From: Serripes groenlandicus
Lineage: Eukaryota; Mollusca; Bivalvia; Cardiida; Cardiidae
Assembly: GCA_031761405.1 (NCBI GenBank)
Contig: JASEVX010000036.1
Span: 496,001 to 560,000 of the forward strand
DNA length: 64,000 nucleotides
Direction: 5' to 3'
Shown: one piece after another, positions 52,259-62,803 of the stretch
Layout of the letters: the number at the start of each line of letters is the position of its first letter
Numbering within the stretch: the first letter of the stretch is position 1
Notes under the pieces: model-generated
Databases searched by the model: none
What the model saw: only the letters and a program-made list of their open reading frames with translations
Told to the model about the DNA's origin: nothing
Made by a program: the position numbers and the translations under genes

Positions 52259-52487
52259 TTAACCCTTTCCCTGATACGACAATTCTGCAGCAGACGACTT
52301 TGAACATATTTTGTAAAAAAATAGAAATCTCTATAATTGAATGGATAACCTATGACAAAAAGTGGATAACATTGTGGCAACAGGAGAAATTGCACGTTTT
52401 GTGCAATTTCTTCTTTAGTCACTATGTTTTCAAAAAGCCGTCTGCTGCAGAGGTGTCAGAAAGCGTCTATATGAGGGAAAGGGTTAA
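52259..52487 (-). mobile_element. TTAA-MITE subfamily A, intact
   Basis: TTAACCCTTTCCCTGATACG to TATGAGGGAAAGGGTTAA. Confidence 0.92.
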
Positions 52488-52504
52488 TTAAATTGGTTCA
52501 TGTT

Positions 52505-52598
52505 TTTAACCTTTTTTTTTTGTAGACGCATTTTAACTTAAAATTATAATTTGCAGCAGGTGACTTTTGAAAACATTGTCATAAAAGGAGAAATTTGA
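52505..52598 (+). mobile_element. TTAA-MITE left half remnant
   Basis: TTAACCTTTTTTTTTTGTAG and GCAGCAGGTGACTTTTGAAA. Confidence 0.5.
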
Positions 52599-52977
52599 AA
52601 TCCTGACTCACTGGTTTAAATTTCAAAGTAACAACGAGTTGTCTGATAGTGTGCGAATCTTTATATTTTGGACAATGGTTTCATTATTTATGAGGTAGCA
52701 ATGAACAGTTATTGACACAAAAGATTATTATCGTTATCATATTATATTATATGACAGTGCATTATAACAGGTGTAGTGTCTCATCTATCGGTTACGTGTT
52801 TAACCCGCCAACCTCGCGTGCCTTTTCCATATACCCATAACATATCATATTTAAGATATGTTACATTTAAATTCATACTTTTTTATTCTAGTCTCATAAT
52901 TTAAAGTGAACAAAAAAAAACAATATGAAGGGTTGTGGCTGAACTCTAGATAAGGAGTATAGTTCATAATTATGCTT
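52599..52977. other. No recognisable feature
   Basis: AT-rich unique-looking sequence. Confidence 0.4.
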
Positions 52978-53207
52978 TTAACCCTTTCCCTCATATAGAC
53001 GCTTTCTGACGCCTCTGCAGCAGACTGCTTTTTGAAAACATAGTGACAAAAGAAGAAATTGCACAGAACGTGCAATTTCTCCTTTTGCCACAATGTTTTC
53101 CACTTTTTGTCATAGGTTATCCATTCAATTATGGAGATTTTCTATGTTTTGACAAAATAGGTTCAAAGTCGTCTGCTGCAGAATTGTTGTATGAGGGAAA
53201 GGGTTAA
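52978..53207 (+). mobile_element. TTAA-MITE subfamily A, intact
   Basis: Stem GCACAGAACGTGC. Its right TTAA is also the left TTAA of the next copy. Confidence 0.92.
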
Positions 53208-53990
53208 CCCTGTCCCACATTAATCAAATCTGCAGCTGACAACTTTGAAAACATCTTTGCAATAGGATGTAAAAAAAATGTAAAAATGATTGTATAATTA
53301 TGAAATAGAGCCCTTAATTATTGGGATTCGCTAGGTATCCCTTATTGTCAGGCTTTTCCGTCTGTCTGTGTGTGTGTCTGTCCAAATATTTGTAAAACAC
53401 AGCTCCACAGCCCAAACTGACGGGCCGATTCCGATGAAACTTGGTGAACAGGTGCCAAATAAGCTCAGGGTGTGCACATTTGAGTTTCGTTGCTATGGAC
53501 CCAACCATTGCTATGAAGCTATTAAAAAACGGCGTTTTAAGAACAAAAACCATTTTTCTATATCTTCTCCTACAGTTTTTAATCTGGAGAGCTGAAACTT
53601 CGGATATAGATACTTCGAGATATTTTTTAAAAAAACGTATCCGTTACGATTTTTGATTTAGGCCTTTGTTTCCAAATGGTAGCCTTTGAAAGATAGGGTC
53701 TTTTTACAGTCGTTTTTGTCTTCAATCGCCCCTAGCACTGCAGTGGTAGTAGTAGATAGCGATTGTAATGCACCACCATCTCATAGAGCTATTCAAGAGA
53801 TACAAACAGTTTCTTTATGTGATTGACCTCCGACCTCGAGTTTCCGAGCTATAGAGCCGGAAGTATGCAAAATACGCAAAGGCGAATCCCACGTCGCCTA
53901 CCGGCTTGTTTCTCCTTTAGCTACTATGTTTTCAAAAGATGTCTTCTGCAGATACTTTAAAATTACTCTGCAAGTGGGAACTTGTTATAG
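53204..53990 (-). mobile_element. TTAA-MITE subfamily B split by a hairpin element
   Basis: TTAACCCTGTCCCACATTAA to ATGAAATAGAG, then after 53910 TCTCCTTTAGCTACTATG to CAAGTGGGAACTTGTTA; part of the core is missing. Confidence 0.65.
53318..53910 (+). mobile_element. Hairpin/CTTGTT element (GGGATTCGC family)
   Basis: 5' GGGATTCGCTAGGTATCCC hairpin and (GTCT/GTGT)n. Body with ACTGACGGGCCGATTCCG. 3' GGCGAATCCCACGTCGCC (its GCGAATCCC complements the 5' GGGATTCGC), then TACCGGCTTGTT. Confidence 0.75.
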
Positions 53991-53999
53991 TAAATTTTA

Positions 54000-54700
54000 A
54001 GGTCTTAAATCCCGGTATAGTTGGTATACCCAAAAAATTTACAATTTAAGATGATCATGTTTTAAGGTCAGTAATGAGAGAAAAAATGGTCTGTTATATA
54101 TCAACTCAGCGATTTTTTTACCTAAATTGTGAATGGGTCCGGTACCAGGGAAATTGTGAAAAATAGTGTTGTTGTTTCCATAAAATTGTGAATTTAAATA
54201 TTACAGCTATGTAACTTAATAATAGTTGTCTGTTTTAAGGCTTGCATTTAGTTGTTAAGACAATGGTGTAGCAATCTGATAAGTCTCGATCACTGAATCG
54301 TCAGTTTGAATAGCAGGGAATACGGTTTGAGATTCAGATGTAGGCAATACGGACCCTAATTCTAGAGGATCGTTGGGTTCAGTTAAAACTGTTTCCATGC
54401 TTGGCCCTGGTGAAGGTTCTGTACGCTGCTCAGTATCATGGCTAGTGTCAAATTTTGCCTCTTACCAAATACAAAATCGATCGTTTTATAGCCTTTTTCA
54501 GGCGCTGATGGTAGTTTTTTCTGATAATATTTATTATTTCTCGACATTGTCAAATCGTTTTTATCGTAATCATCTGGACGCTTTAGTTATAAATGCATGC
54601 GTCTTCAATAAGTAATTTTGTTCTCTTTTATCTGCCGGCGCGGTTAACGTTATCATCATGTTTACATCATAGACAGCTATTGCAACGATTTAATAAATCA
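54000..54700. other. No gene seen; possible unclassified repeat
   Basis: AATTGTGAATGGGTCCGG at about 54128 recurs at 54780-54890, so part of this stretch may belong to an unrecognised element. Confidence 0.35.
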
Positions 54701-54777
54701 TATTTAACATTAAGAATGAGAATGTTTTTGATTTTGTCAGAAAAGCAAGTTACAAAATTAAAATTAGGCTAGACGGC

Positions 54778-54900
54778 CAGAATTGTGAATGGGTCTGTCG
54801 AACACTTTTGGCCAGAATTGTGAATGGGTCCGTCGGACCCTTTTGGAAAATTGTGAAGAGCCGTTTGTAATTGTAAATGGGTCCGTTAAACGGTACCAGC
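54778..54900 (+). repeat. Short tandem repeat, AATTGTGAATGGGTCCGTC units
   Basis: Three imperfect units (near 54780, 54813, 54868) with GTCCGTCGGACCC-like palindromes. Confidence 0.6.
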
Positions 54901-54934
54901 TAAAGAAGGAAAAAAATTGCTGCAACTGTTACTG

Positions 54935-55055
54935 ATCTGTTTTATCTACTGGTACTACGTAATGTCTGTTTTATCTATTGATACTGGTCTCTGTTTTATT
55001 ATACTGGTACTGGTCGCTGTTTTATATACTGGTACTGGTCTCTTTTTTAGATTTC
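54935..55055 (+). repeat. ~29 bp tandem repeat, CTGTTTTATCTACTGGTACTG
   Basis: About four imperfect units of CTGTTTTAT...ACTGGTACTGGTC. Confidence 0.7.
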
Positions 55056-55314
55056 ATTGGTTTAACCTTTCATTGACTATATCACTGCTGGTAAATATAT
55101 CATATATTTTTCGTACTCATTAAACTTGAAAATCTTTGTGAAAAAGAATTGTTAAAGCAAAATCTAATAAATTCATACTTTATGGTGGGACAAGAGTAGG
55201 ATTTTGAGCAATTTCAACTGCTTTTCTCAGATTGGAGCTGCATCAAAAGTCGTCTGCACCAGTTTTTTGTTCATTAACTCAAAATATAATAAGTTTTTCA
55301 ACATATTGGGCCTA

Positions 55315-55713
55315 CAGCTCTTTCCCGTAAACACAGACGCTTTCTGACGCCTCTGCAGCAGACAACATTTGAAAACATTTTTAATAAGTAATTTATTAAG
55401 TAATCAGTTGGTCGGTCTGTTGATCTGTAGACATTTCTTGTGAACACTATTTCTCAGCAACCCTTGGTCAGAATTCAATATAACTTCACAAGTATGATTG
55501 ATACCAAGCCAGACTAGTTGTGTGTATTGTCGGCGTGTTGCACTAGAATTATTTTTAAATGAGTTAGGCCCCTTGAATTTATCATACATATGTATATTGT
55601 CAGGCACCAGCTTGGGGTAATTTCATCACCTTCAGTGATATTTCTAGTTTTTTTAAAGAAATATTTTTAAAGTCGTCTGCTACAGATTTGTTGTATGTGT
55701 GAAAGGGTTGAAA
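55315..55713 (+). mobile_element. TTAA-MITE split by a hairpin element
   Basis: CTCTTTCCCGTAAACACAGAC to AATTTATTAAGTAATCAG, then TTTTAAAGTCGTCTGCTAC to GTGTGAAAGGGTTGA. Confidence 0.65.
55405..55650 (+). mobile_element. Hairpin element fragment, ATTATACCC-like 3' end
   Basis: GTTGGTCGGTCTGTTGATCTG, AGGCCCCTTGAATTTATC, then ATCACCTTCAGTGAT and ATTTCTAGTT. The 5' hairpin is lost. Confidence 0.6.
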
Positions 55714-56073
55714 AGTTTCTTCTATGTTATTATTGAGCTAATAATATTATTGATGGCCCCTCATATATTTGTTCCTTGACCTCAGCAGGAATTTCACCTG
55801 AATTTCACTTCCATCATTTCTAATCTTTGTGTATCCAAGGATCAGATTAAGAGTTATATGTCCGTCAACTGTCCCTGCTCACTAATGTCCCCTAATCACA
55901 TTGTAAACAAAAGCTTTGCCTTGCCACACAAAATTCCTTCTGCAATCTTTTACGTTTTTGTGACGGCTTGCTGGTTGGATTCATAGTATGTTTCAAGAAA
56001 CTTGTAACAAACATTGCGGATTTAGATCAGATAGCATGTATGCACCACTGAGAGGTCTTTATGTGCACTTGCC
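55714..56073. other. No recognisable feature
   Basis: Unique-looking sequence. Confidence 0.4.
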
Positions 56074-56297
56074 TTAACCCTTTTCCACATACAACAAATC
56101 AGCAGCAGACAACTTTGAAAACATTAAGGCGAAAATGTGAAAAATCTCTACAAATGAGAGTAATTATTAAATAGAGTTGATAACATCCAGGCAAAAGGAG
56201 AAATCTCTTGTTTTGAGCGATTTCTTCTTTTGTCGCTATGTTTTCAAAAAGCTGTCTGCTGCAGCTAGAGGTGTCAGAATGCATCTATATGGATTAA
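56074..56297 (-). mobile_element. TTAA-MITE subfamily B
   Basis: TTAACCCTTTTCCACATAC to CATCTATATGGATTAA, with the GGGAAAG tip lost. Confidence 0.78.
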
Positions 56298-56347
56298 ATA
56301 CATGAAGGAATTGAAGAATCTACCGATGTACCACAAATTTACTATTA

Positions 56348-56520
56348 TTAACACTTTCAAACATGCCAACCCGTAATTTTTTTTTCTAGTCAAAAGACAA
56401 TTAACTTCTGAAAACATTGAAAACAATTATCTGGCAATATGAAAAATTGCTCAATATATATTTTCAATATTTTTGCTTGATTGTTTTCAGAGTTGCTTGC
56501 TGCAGAATTAATTTTTGTCC
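56348..56520 (+). mobile_element. TTAA-MITE remnant
   Basis: TTAACACTTTCAAACATGCC, a worn core and AGTTGCTTGCTGCAGAATT. Confidence 0.45.
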
Positions 56521-56615
56521 CTCCCAGTGCCCCCAAACACAACCACTACCGTCATACACACACACTCATGAAAGTTTCAAAATGCCTATGCTGCAGTGGT
56601 GTCAAATGTGAAATG

Positions 56616-56966
56616 CTGATTTTCCCACATGACAACTCAAAAGCAGATGACTTTGAAAATATATTTGCAATAAATGTGAAAAATCTCTAAAAATAATGGC
56701 TTAATAATTCATTAAAGTTGTTTTTTAGCAATTTTTAGCTTGACTTTTGAAAAACGAGAGCTATTGTCATGACCCTGGCGTGGTCGTCAGCAGCGGCTTG
56801 CTCGTCCAGTTAAGGTTTTTTGTTCAGCTCAACTTTTTTTCTGTTTTCTATCAGTCGAGCGTCTGTGCCGTACGCGGTGCTCTTGTTTCTTTTGTCACAG
56901 TGTTTTCAAAAGTCGTCTGCGTCACAGGCGTCAGTCAGAAAGCGTCTTTATGAGGGTAAGGGTTAA
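56616..56966 (-). mobile_element. TTAA-MITE subfamily B split by a hairpin element
   Basis: TTTTCCCACATGACAACTC to TTTTTTAGCAATT, then after 56887 CTTTTGTCACAGTGTTTTC to ATGAGGGTAAGGGTTAA. Confidence 0.7.
56738..56887 (+). mobile_element. Short hairpin/CTTGTT element, second copy of the 9019 family
   Basis: TTTTTAGCTTGACTTTTG, CGAGAGCTATTGTCATGACC, CAGTCGAGCGTCTGTGCC, GCGGTGCTCTTGTT. Confidence 0.8.
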
Positions 56967-57224
56967 GTGCAAGTGTTAATGGGCCAAAGGAATTCACCTG
57001 TATTTTCACCCCTCTGTCATTATTTAGATTAGAGTCAATAATGAAAATGATAGCTTTTGAAATTGTTGTGTATACATTGGTTACCAGGTACCGTTTATTT
57101 GCTCTCCGTCTGCTGTTTTGCTAGCTTTAGCTAATGGGCAGCCCTAAGAGGGGACTACTGTCATTTGATGCCAATTTATTTTTTAAATGAACACCTTTTG
57201 CCCAGATAGAACTTGCCTATAGTT
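56967..57224. other. No recognisable feature
   Basis: Unique-looking sequence. Confidence 0.35.
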
Positions 57225-58180
57225 TTTTTTAGATCATCTGAGCCTTAAAGTCTGTCGTTAACATTTAGTCTCAAACAACATCTCCTTCTTAAATCACTAG
57301 ACAAATTTTAACCAAATTTCACTGGAATGTTCATTTGCTTGTCCTCTTTCAAATTGTTTAGAGATTTAACTTCTTTGTATAACTGGTTGATACCACATCA
57401 GAAAGGGGGAAAATGTCCAAACTTACAGAAAATTTCTCCTCTGAATCCACTTGTCTAATTCAAAGATAATTTGGTAAAAATGTTCCTTTGGTAGCCAACT
57501 TCAAAACTGTTTAATACAAATTGATTGGTTGAAAAACATGATGACCAAGCAGCATCAGAAAAGGGATTAAATGACAACTTTTATAATTCCATGTCTATCT
57601 GCATGATTTCAAGATAATTAATGCAATAGAAAAGTTCCTTCAGTGCTTCAGTTGCCCTCTACATAAGTTGTTCAAACAATATTCAGATAAGTTGAAAAAG
57701 ATACCTTCAAACAACATCTCTTCCTAATTATCCACAAGAACAATTTAAACTATCATAGGAATTATTCTTTGGTGGTCCTCTTTAAAATAGTTTTAAAGAT
57801 TTAAAGCCCTATTACAAAAAATACTTTACTAATAAGTTGGTCCATTTAGAGTTTTCATTCCCAATCTTGATATAAGAATTTCCGGATATTTAATTAACCT
57901 TTTCCCACCTATAGATGCATTTTGACGCATCTACAGCAAACGACTTTTGAAAGCATTGTTACATTATTTTGAACAATTGCTCCTCTTGACACAATTATGT
58001 TTTCAACTTTTGTTCAGTAATTAAATATACCGTCATTTAAAGAGATTTTCCATATATGGAGTAGATGTTTTTAATGTCGTCTGTGCAGATTTGTTGTATG
58101 TCGGAAAGTGGCAAATAATCATTTACTAGTAGTAGCCATGATTCCTGTGATTTATTTATGATCCTCTTGGCCCTCTTGTT
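57225..58180 (+). mobile_element. Hairpin/CTTGTT element, AGCTCACC family, with nested MITE
   Basis: TTTTTTTTAGATCATCTGAGCC, CAAACAACATCTCC, TTCAAACTGTTTAAT modules, then the nested MITE, then CTTGGCCCTCTTGTT. Confidence 0.65.
57894..58112 (+). mobile_element. TTAA-MITE subfamily B nested in a hairpin element
   Basis: TTAACCTTTTCCCACCTATAG to TGTATGTCGGAAAGTGGC. Confidence 0.75.
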
Positions 58181-58186
58181 TCACCT

Positions 58187-58420
58187 CTTTCCCTTTCCCT
58201 CATACGACAATTCTGCAGCAGACGACTTTGAACATATATTGTCAAATAATGGAAAATCTCTATAATTGAATGGATAACCTGAGTATGACAAAAAGTGGAA
58301 AACATTGTGGCAAAAGGAGAAATTGCACGTTTTGTGCAATTTCTTCTTTTGTCACAATGTTTTCAAAAAGCCGTCTGCTGCAGAGGCGTCAGAAAGCGTC
58401 TATATGAGGGAAAGGGTTAA
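58187..58420 (-). mobile_element. TTAA-MITE subfamily A, intact
   Basis: The left TTAA is replaced (CTCTTTCCCTTTCCCTCATA); stem GCACGTTTTGTGC; right end intact. Confidence 0.9.
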
Positions 58421-58836
58421 CCTCAGCTGAATCTGAAAATTATTTTGTTGAACGAGAAGCTGCTCATCATGAACATTAGTTGTAATATTCCTGCTTGATT
58501 TTGTTTTCTTTCCAAAAATATTCTTCACTTTGTGGATAAATTAATACTTATTACTATATAATGGAACAATTTGGAAAAAAAGCATATTATTTAACGAATG
58601 GTTGCATGATTTTTAGATCACCTAGAGCCGAAGGCTCAAGGTGAGCTATTCTGATCACTTTTTGTCCGTCGTCCGTCGTCCGTCGTCCGTCCGTCCGTCC
58701 GTCCGTCCGGCGTTAACTTTTAGCTTTAAACATCATCTCCTCCCAAACTCCAAGGACAATTTCCGTGAAACATCACAGGACTGTTCCTCTGGTTGGCCTC
58801 TTTCAAAGTTGTTCAAAGATTTAAATTCCATTGAGA

Positions 58837-60520
58837 ACTTTGGTTGCTGCGGCATCAAAAAGGGGGCAAAATGTCCAAACTTTAAAAATCTTCTCCTCCG
58901 AATCTGCCTGTCAGATTCAAGTATAATTTGGTAGAAATGTTCCTTGGGTGACCCTCTATAAAAATTGTTCAAGCCATACTGATTGGTCAAAAAACATGGC
59001 AGTCAGGCGGCATCAGAAAAGGGGCAAAATGACAAAATGACAAAATTCCATTTTTATGAAAGTGCTTGTCTGATTTTAAGAAAATATAATACGAATCTTA
59101 CTTAAATGATCCTCTATTTAATTTGTTTAAGCCGTTTTGATGGGTAACACAATCATAGCAACCAGGCGTCATCACAAAAGGGGTAAATTGAACTTTTAGC
59201 TACAAATGACAACCAACTCCTACCATTCCAATAGACCAATTTCCACAAAACATCACAGGAATGTTCCTTCGGTGGTCCTCTTTCAAATTTGTTCAAAGAA
59301 TAAAATTCCATTGAGAACTTTGGTTGCTGCGGCATCAGAAAGGGGACAAAATGTCCAAACTTTAAAAATCTTCTCCTCCGAATCTGCCTGTCAGATTCAA
59401 ATATAATTTGGTAGAAATGTTCCTTGGGTGACCCTCTATGAAAATTGTTCAAGCCATACTGATTGGTCGAAAAACATGGCAGTCAGGCGGCATCAGAAAA
59501 GGGGCAAAATGACAAAATTTGAAAATTCCATTTTTATGAAAGTGTTTGTCTGATTTTAAGAAAATATAAAACGAATTTTACTTTAATGATCCTCTATTTA
59601 ATTTGTTAAAGCTGTTTTGATTGGTTACACAATCATAGCAACCAGGCGTCATCACAAAAGGGGTAAATTGAACTTTTAGCTACAAATGACAACCAACACC
59701 TGCCATTCCAATAGACCAATTACTACAAAACATCACAGGAATGATCCTTTTGTGGTCCTCTTTCAAAATTGTTCAAAGATTAAAATTCAAATGAGAACTT
59801 TGGTTGCTGCGGCATCAGAAAGGTGACAAAATGTCCAAACTTTAAAAATCTTCTCCTCCGAATCTGCCTGTCAGATTCAAATATAATTTGGTAGAAATGT
59901 TCCTTGGGTGACCCTCTATAAAAATTATTCAAGCCATACTGATTGGTCGAAAAACATGGCAGTCAGGCGGCATCAGAAAAGGGGCAAAATGACAAAATGA
60001 CAAAATTCCATTTTTATGAAAGTGTTTGTCTTATTTTAAGAAAATATAATACGAATCTTACTGTAATGATCCTCTATTTAATTTGTTTAAGCCGTTTTGA
60101 TTGGTTACGCAATCATATCAACCAGGTGTCATCACAAAAAGGGTAAATTGAACTTTTAGCTACAAGTGACATCCAACTCCTACCATTCCAATAGACCAAT
60201 TTCCACAAAACATCACAAGAATGTTCCTTTGGTGGTCCTCTTTCAAAATTGTTCAAAGATTTAAATTCCATTGAGAACTTTGGATGCTGCGGCATCAGAG
60301 AGTGAGAAAAAATACCCAAATTTTAAAATCCTTTTCCTCCATAATCTACTTGTGCGATTGCAAGATAATTTGGTAGAAATGTTTCTTAAGTGACCCTCTA
60401 AATAAACTGTTGAAGCCATATTGATTTGGTTGAAAAACAGCGCAGCAAGGCGGCATCAGGAAAGGTGCAAAATGACAAAAACTTTATAATTCCATTCTTA
60501 TTAAAGTTCTTGTTAGATTT
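58837..60520 (+). repeat. 480 bp higher-order tandem array, each unit three ~160 bp modules
   Basis: ACTTTGGTTGCTGCGGCATC starts near 58837, 59316, 59796 and 60276 (diverged). Within a unit, GAAATGTTCCTTGGGTGACC, ATGATCCTCTATTTAATTTG and GTTCCTTCGGTGGTCCTCTT occupy the same place in three diverged ~160 bp modules. Confidence 0.85.
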
Positions 60521-60580
60521 CAAGATATAAATGGCTTTTACTGATAAGCTGTTTCTTGAGAAGTGTCCACTCCTTTCAGT

Positions 60581-60789
60581 GGAAGACAGTGGTGCAGAGG
60601 TAGAGCGTCGGCCTCTCGTATCAAAGGTCCCTGGTTCGAGTCCCGTGATGAGCGTGTCCTGACTTTGGGATTTTTCCACACAAACGGCGCGAGTACTGGT
60701 GAAGTCTCCAGGAAGCAGACATCGAGCGTGATTAATCTAAGCCCAAAGCTTGTTTCACAATCGTTGTAAAATAAATAAGTTAAAACTAA
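60581..60789 (+). mobile_element. tRNA-derived SINE, exact 12 bp target duplication
   Basis: ACTCCTTTCAGT flanks it (60569-60580, 60790-60801). Box A GTGCAGAGGTAGAGCG, box B CTGGTTCGAGTCCCG. The body (GCGCGAGTACTGGTGAAGTC) differs from the other SINEs here; tail AAATAAATAAG. Confidence 0.9.
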
Positions 60790-60911
60790 ACTCCTTTCAG
60801 TTTCATTTGCACTCCCTGATAAAATTTTCCAGATATTTGCAGTTAAATATTTGCTACTAATTTACTATCAATTAGGTGATCGATTTAGGGCCATCTTGGC
60901 CCTCTTGTTTA

Positions 60912-61141
60912 TATAACCCTTTCCCACATGCAGAGCAGATGCATTTTGACACAATTAACAACAGAGACTTTCATTGTGAGGAAAGGAGAAATCTCTCATA
61001 TGATGAGCAATATCTCCATTTTGGACAATGTTCCAATTCTATATAATAATTGAACATTAATTTATAAAGAGTGTCAAAGGTTTTTTCTTGATGCTTTCTA
61101 AGTTTTCTGCTGCAGATTTGTTTTGTGTGGAAAGTGGATTA
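60912..61141 (+). mobile_element. TTAA-MITE subfamily B
   Basis: TATAACCCTTTCCCACATGC to TGTGTGGAAAGTGGATTAA. Confidence 0.75.
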
Positions 61142-61204
61142 AAAACTAAAAAGCTGTCATCAATACAATCTAAAAAAGCAGTGAATATTAGTCAGCAATT
61201 TGAC

Positions 61205-61414
61205 TTAACCCTTTCCCTCATATAGACGCTTTCTGATGCAGACGGCTTTTTGAAAACATAGTGACAAAAGAAGAAATTGCACAAAACGTGTAATTTCTCC
61301 TTTTGCTACAATGTTTTCTACTTTTAGTCATAGGAATTATCCATTCAATTATGTTTTGACAAAATATGTTCAAAGTCGTCTGCTGCAGAATTGTCGTATG
61401 TGGGAAAGGGTTAA
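61205..61414 (+). mobile_element. TTAA-MITE subfamily A with two small deletions
   Basis: CGCCTCTGCAG is lost in the left arm (TTTCTGATGCAGACGGC), and GGAGATTTTCT in the right middle. Confidence 0.9.
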
Positions 61415-61593
61415 ATTCCCAGTGCAATGAACTAACAGGGGTACTTCATCTGAAATATAATTCTTTGTGCATGTGAAGAGAAAAAGTTAATTATTTCAAC
61501 GGGACTCATTGTCTTTGAGGAGTTGCGTAAACGAGTCAATTACCGTGCGTGGAAGTGGTGCTGCTCTCACATGGTTTGATAAATCACACTCTG

Positions 61594-61824
61594 TTAACCC
61601 TTTCCCTCATATAAATGCTTTCGGACGCCTCTGCAGCAGATGGCTTTTTGAAAACATGGTCACAGAAGAAGAAATTGCACAAGACATGCAATTTCTCCTT
61701 TTGCCACAATGTTTTCCACTTTTAGTCATAGGTTATCCATTCAAATTATAGAGATTTTCTATGCTTTGACAAAATACGTTCAAAGTCGTCTGCTGCAGAA
61801 TTGTTGTATGTGGGAAAGGGTTGA
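61594..61824 (+). mobile_element. TTAA-MITE subfamily A, intact
   Basis: Stem GCACAAGACATGC; right TTAA mutated to TTGA. Confidence 0.9.
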
Positions 61825-61872
61825 TCATGTGAAAAAGCTTTCACTCTGCTACACTTACTGAGCACAGCTAAT

Positions 61873-62097
61873 TTTACCCTTTCCCACATGCAGACGCATT
61901 TTGACGCATTGTCAGCAGACGTCCTTTTGACAACATTGTGGCAAAAAGAGGAATTGCTCATAATGAGCATTTTCTCCTTTTGCCACAATGTTTTCAACTC
62001 AATTTAAAAATCACACTTTTATTTATTTATAGATATTTTCCATGTTTTTACCTAGATGTTGCTGCAAAGACATCTGTTTTATATGGGAAATGGTTAA
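61873..62097 (+). mobile_element. TTAA-MITE subfamily B
   Basis: TTTACCCTTTCCCACATGC to TATATGGGAAATGGTTAA; stem GCTCATAATGAGC. Confidence 0.82.
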
Positions 62098-62305
62098 CCC
62101 TTTCCATCAGACGACTTTGAACATATTTTGTCAAAACATGGAAAATCTCTATAATTGAATGGATAACCTATGACTAAAAGTGAAAAACGTTGTGGCAAAA
62201 GGAGAAATTGCTTGTTTTGAGCAATTTGTTCTTTTGTCACTATGTTTTCAAAAAGCTGTCTGCTGCAGAGGCGTCAGAAAGCATCTATATGAGGGAAAGG
62301 GTTAA
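62094..62305 (-). mobile_element. TTAA-MITE subfamily A, left arm shortened
   Basis: TTAACCCTTTCCATCAGACGAC lacks the outer arm; right end TATGAGGGAAAGGGTTAA. It shares its left TTAA with the previous copy. Confidence 0.88.
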
Positions 62306-62626
62306 ATATAAATATAAAATCTTTTATCTCATAAGTTAATTAAAGCAGACACTCATTTAACTTGTAATAGTTTTTTTTGAAATGAGACTATACCAATATT
62401 TGTTCAAGAAGTTTACAGGTTTTTTATTGTGAAGTTTTTATGGTTAATTATTTTCCTCTGCATTTTCTCACTTTTCTTTAACACTCCTTGATTGGGGTTG
62501 CAGAACATTGACATGGTAGAAAATGAGAAAAAAATGGAATAGGTTTTTATATTAGATTTTGATGGATGATTGTATGTCTTGTTTTAATTACTTTTGAGTA
62601 GCAGGAAAACCAATCATTGGGATTCC
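62306..62626. other. No recognisable feature
   Basis: AT-rich sequence, no gene or repeat seen. Confidence 0.4.
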
Positions 62627-62637
62627 TTTGCGAGTAG

Positions 62638-62803
62638 CCCAGTCGCGGCACTACGGTCATGGTGGAGTGCCCTTGGGCAAGGCACATTTTCTAGCCTAGT
62701 ACTCACTGGTTTGTTTACCCAGGGATCATGAATAAGCGAACTGTCGCCGTGATATAACTGAAATAATGTTGAAAGCAGCATAAAATCCCAATAAATAAAT
62801 AAA
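62638..62803 (+). mobile_element. SINE of the 41252 type, 5'-truncated
   Basis: Body GGTCATGGTGGAGTGCCC and CCCAGGGATCATGAATAA, tail (AAAT)n. TTTGCGAGTAG (62627-62637) and TTTGCCAGTAG (62804-62814) make a one-mismatch target duplication. Confidence 0.85.

Larger units (their letters stand above)
58613..60909 (+). mobile_element. Hairpin/CTTGTT element with 480 bp higher-order core, AGCTCACC family
   Basis: 5' TAGATCACCTAGAGCCGAAG with GGCTCAAGGTGAGCTATTC, then (GTCCGTC)n. The core holds nearly four 480 bp units. The 3' end TAGGTGATCGATTTAGGGCC (its AGGTGATC complements the 5' GATCACCT) is followed by CATCTTGGCCCTCTTGTT. A SINE sits in the 3' part. Confidence 0.85.
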
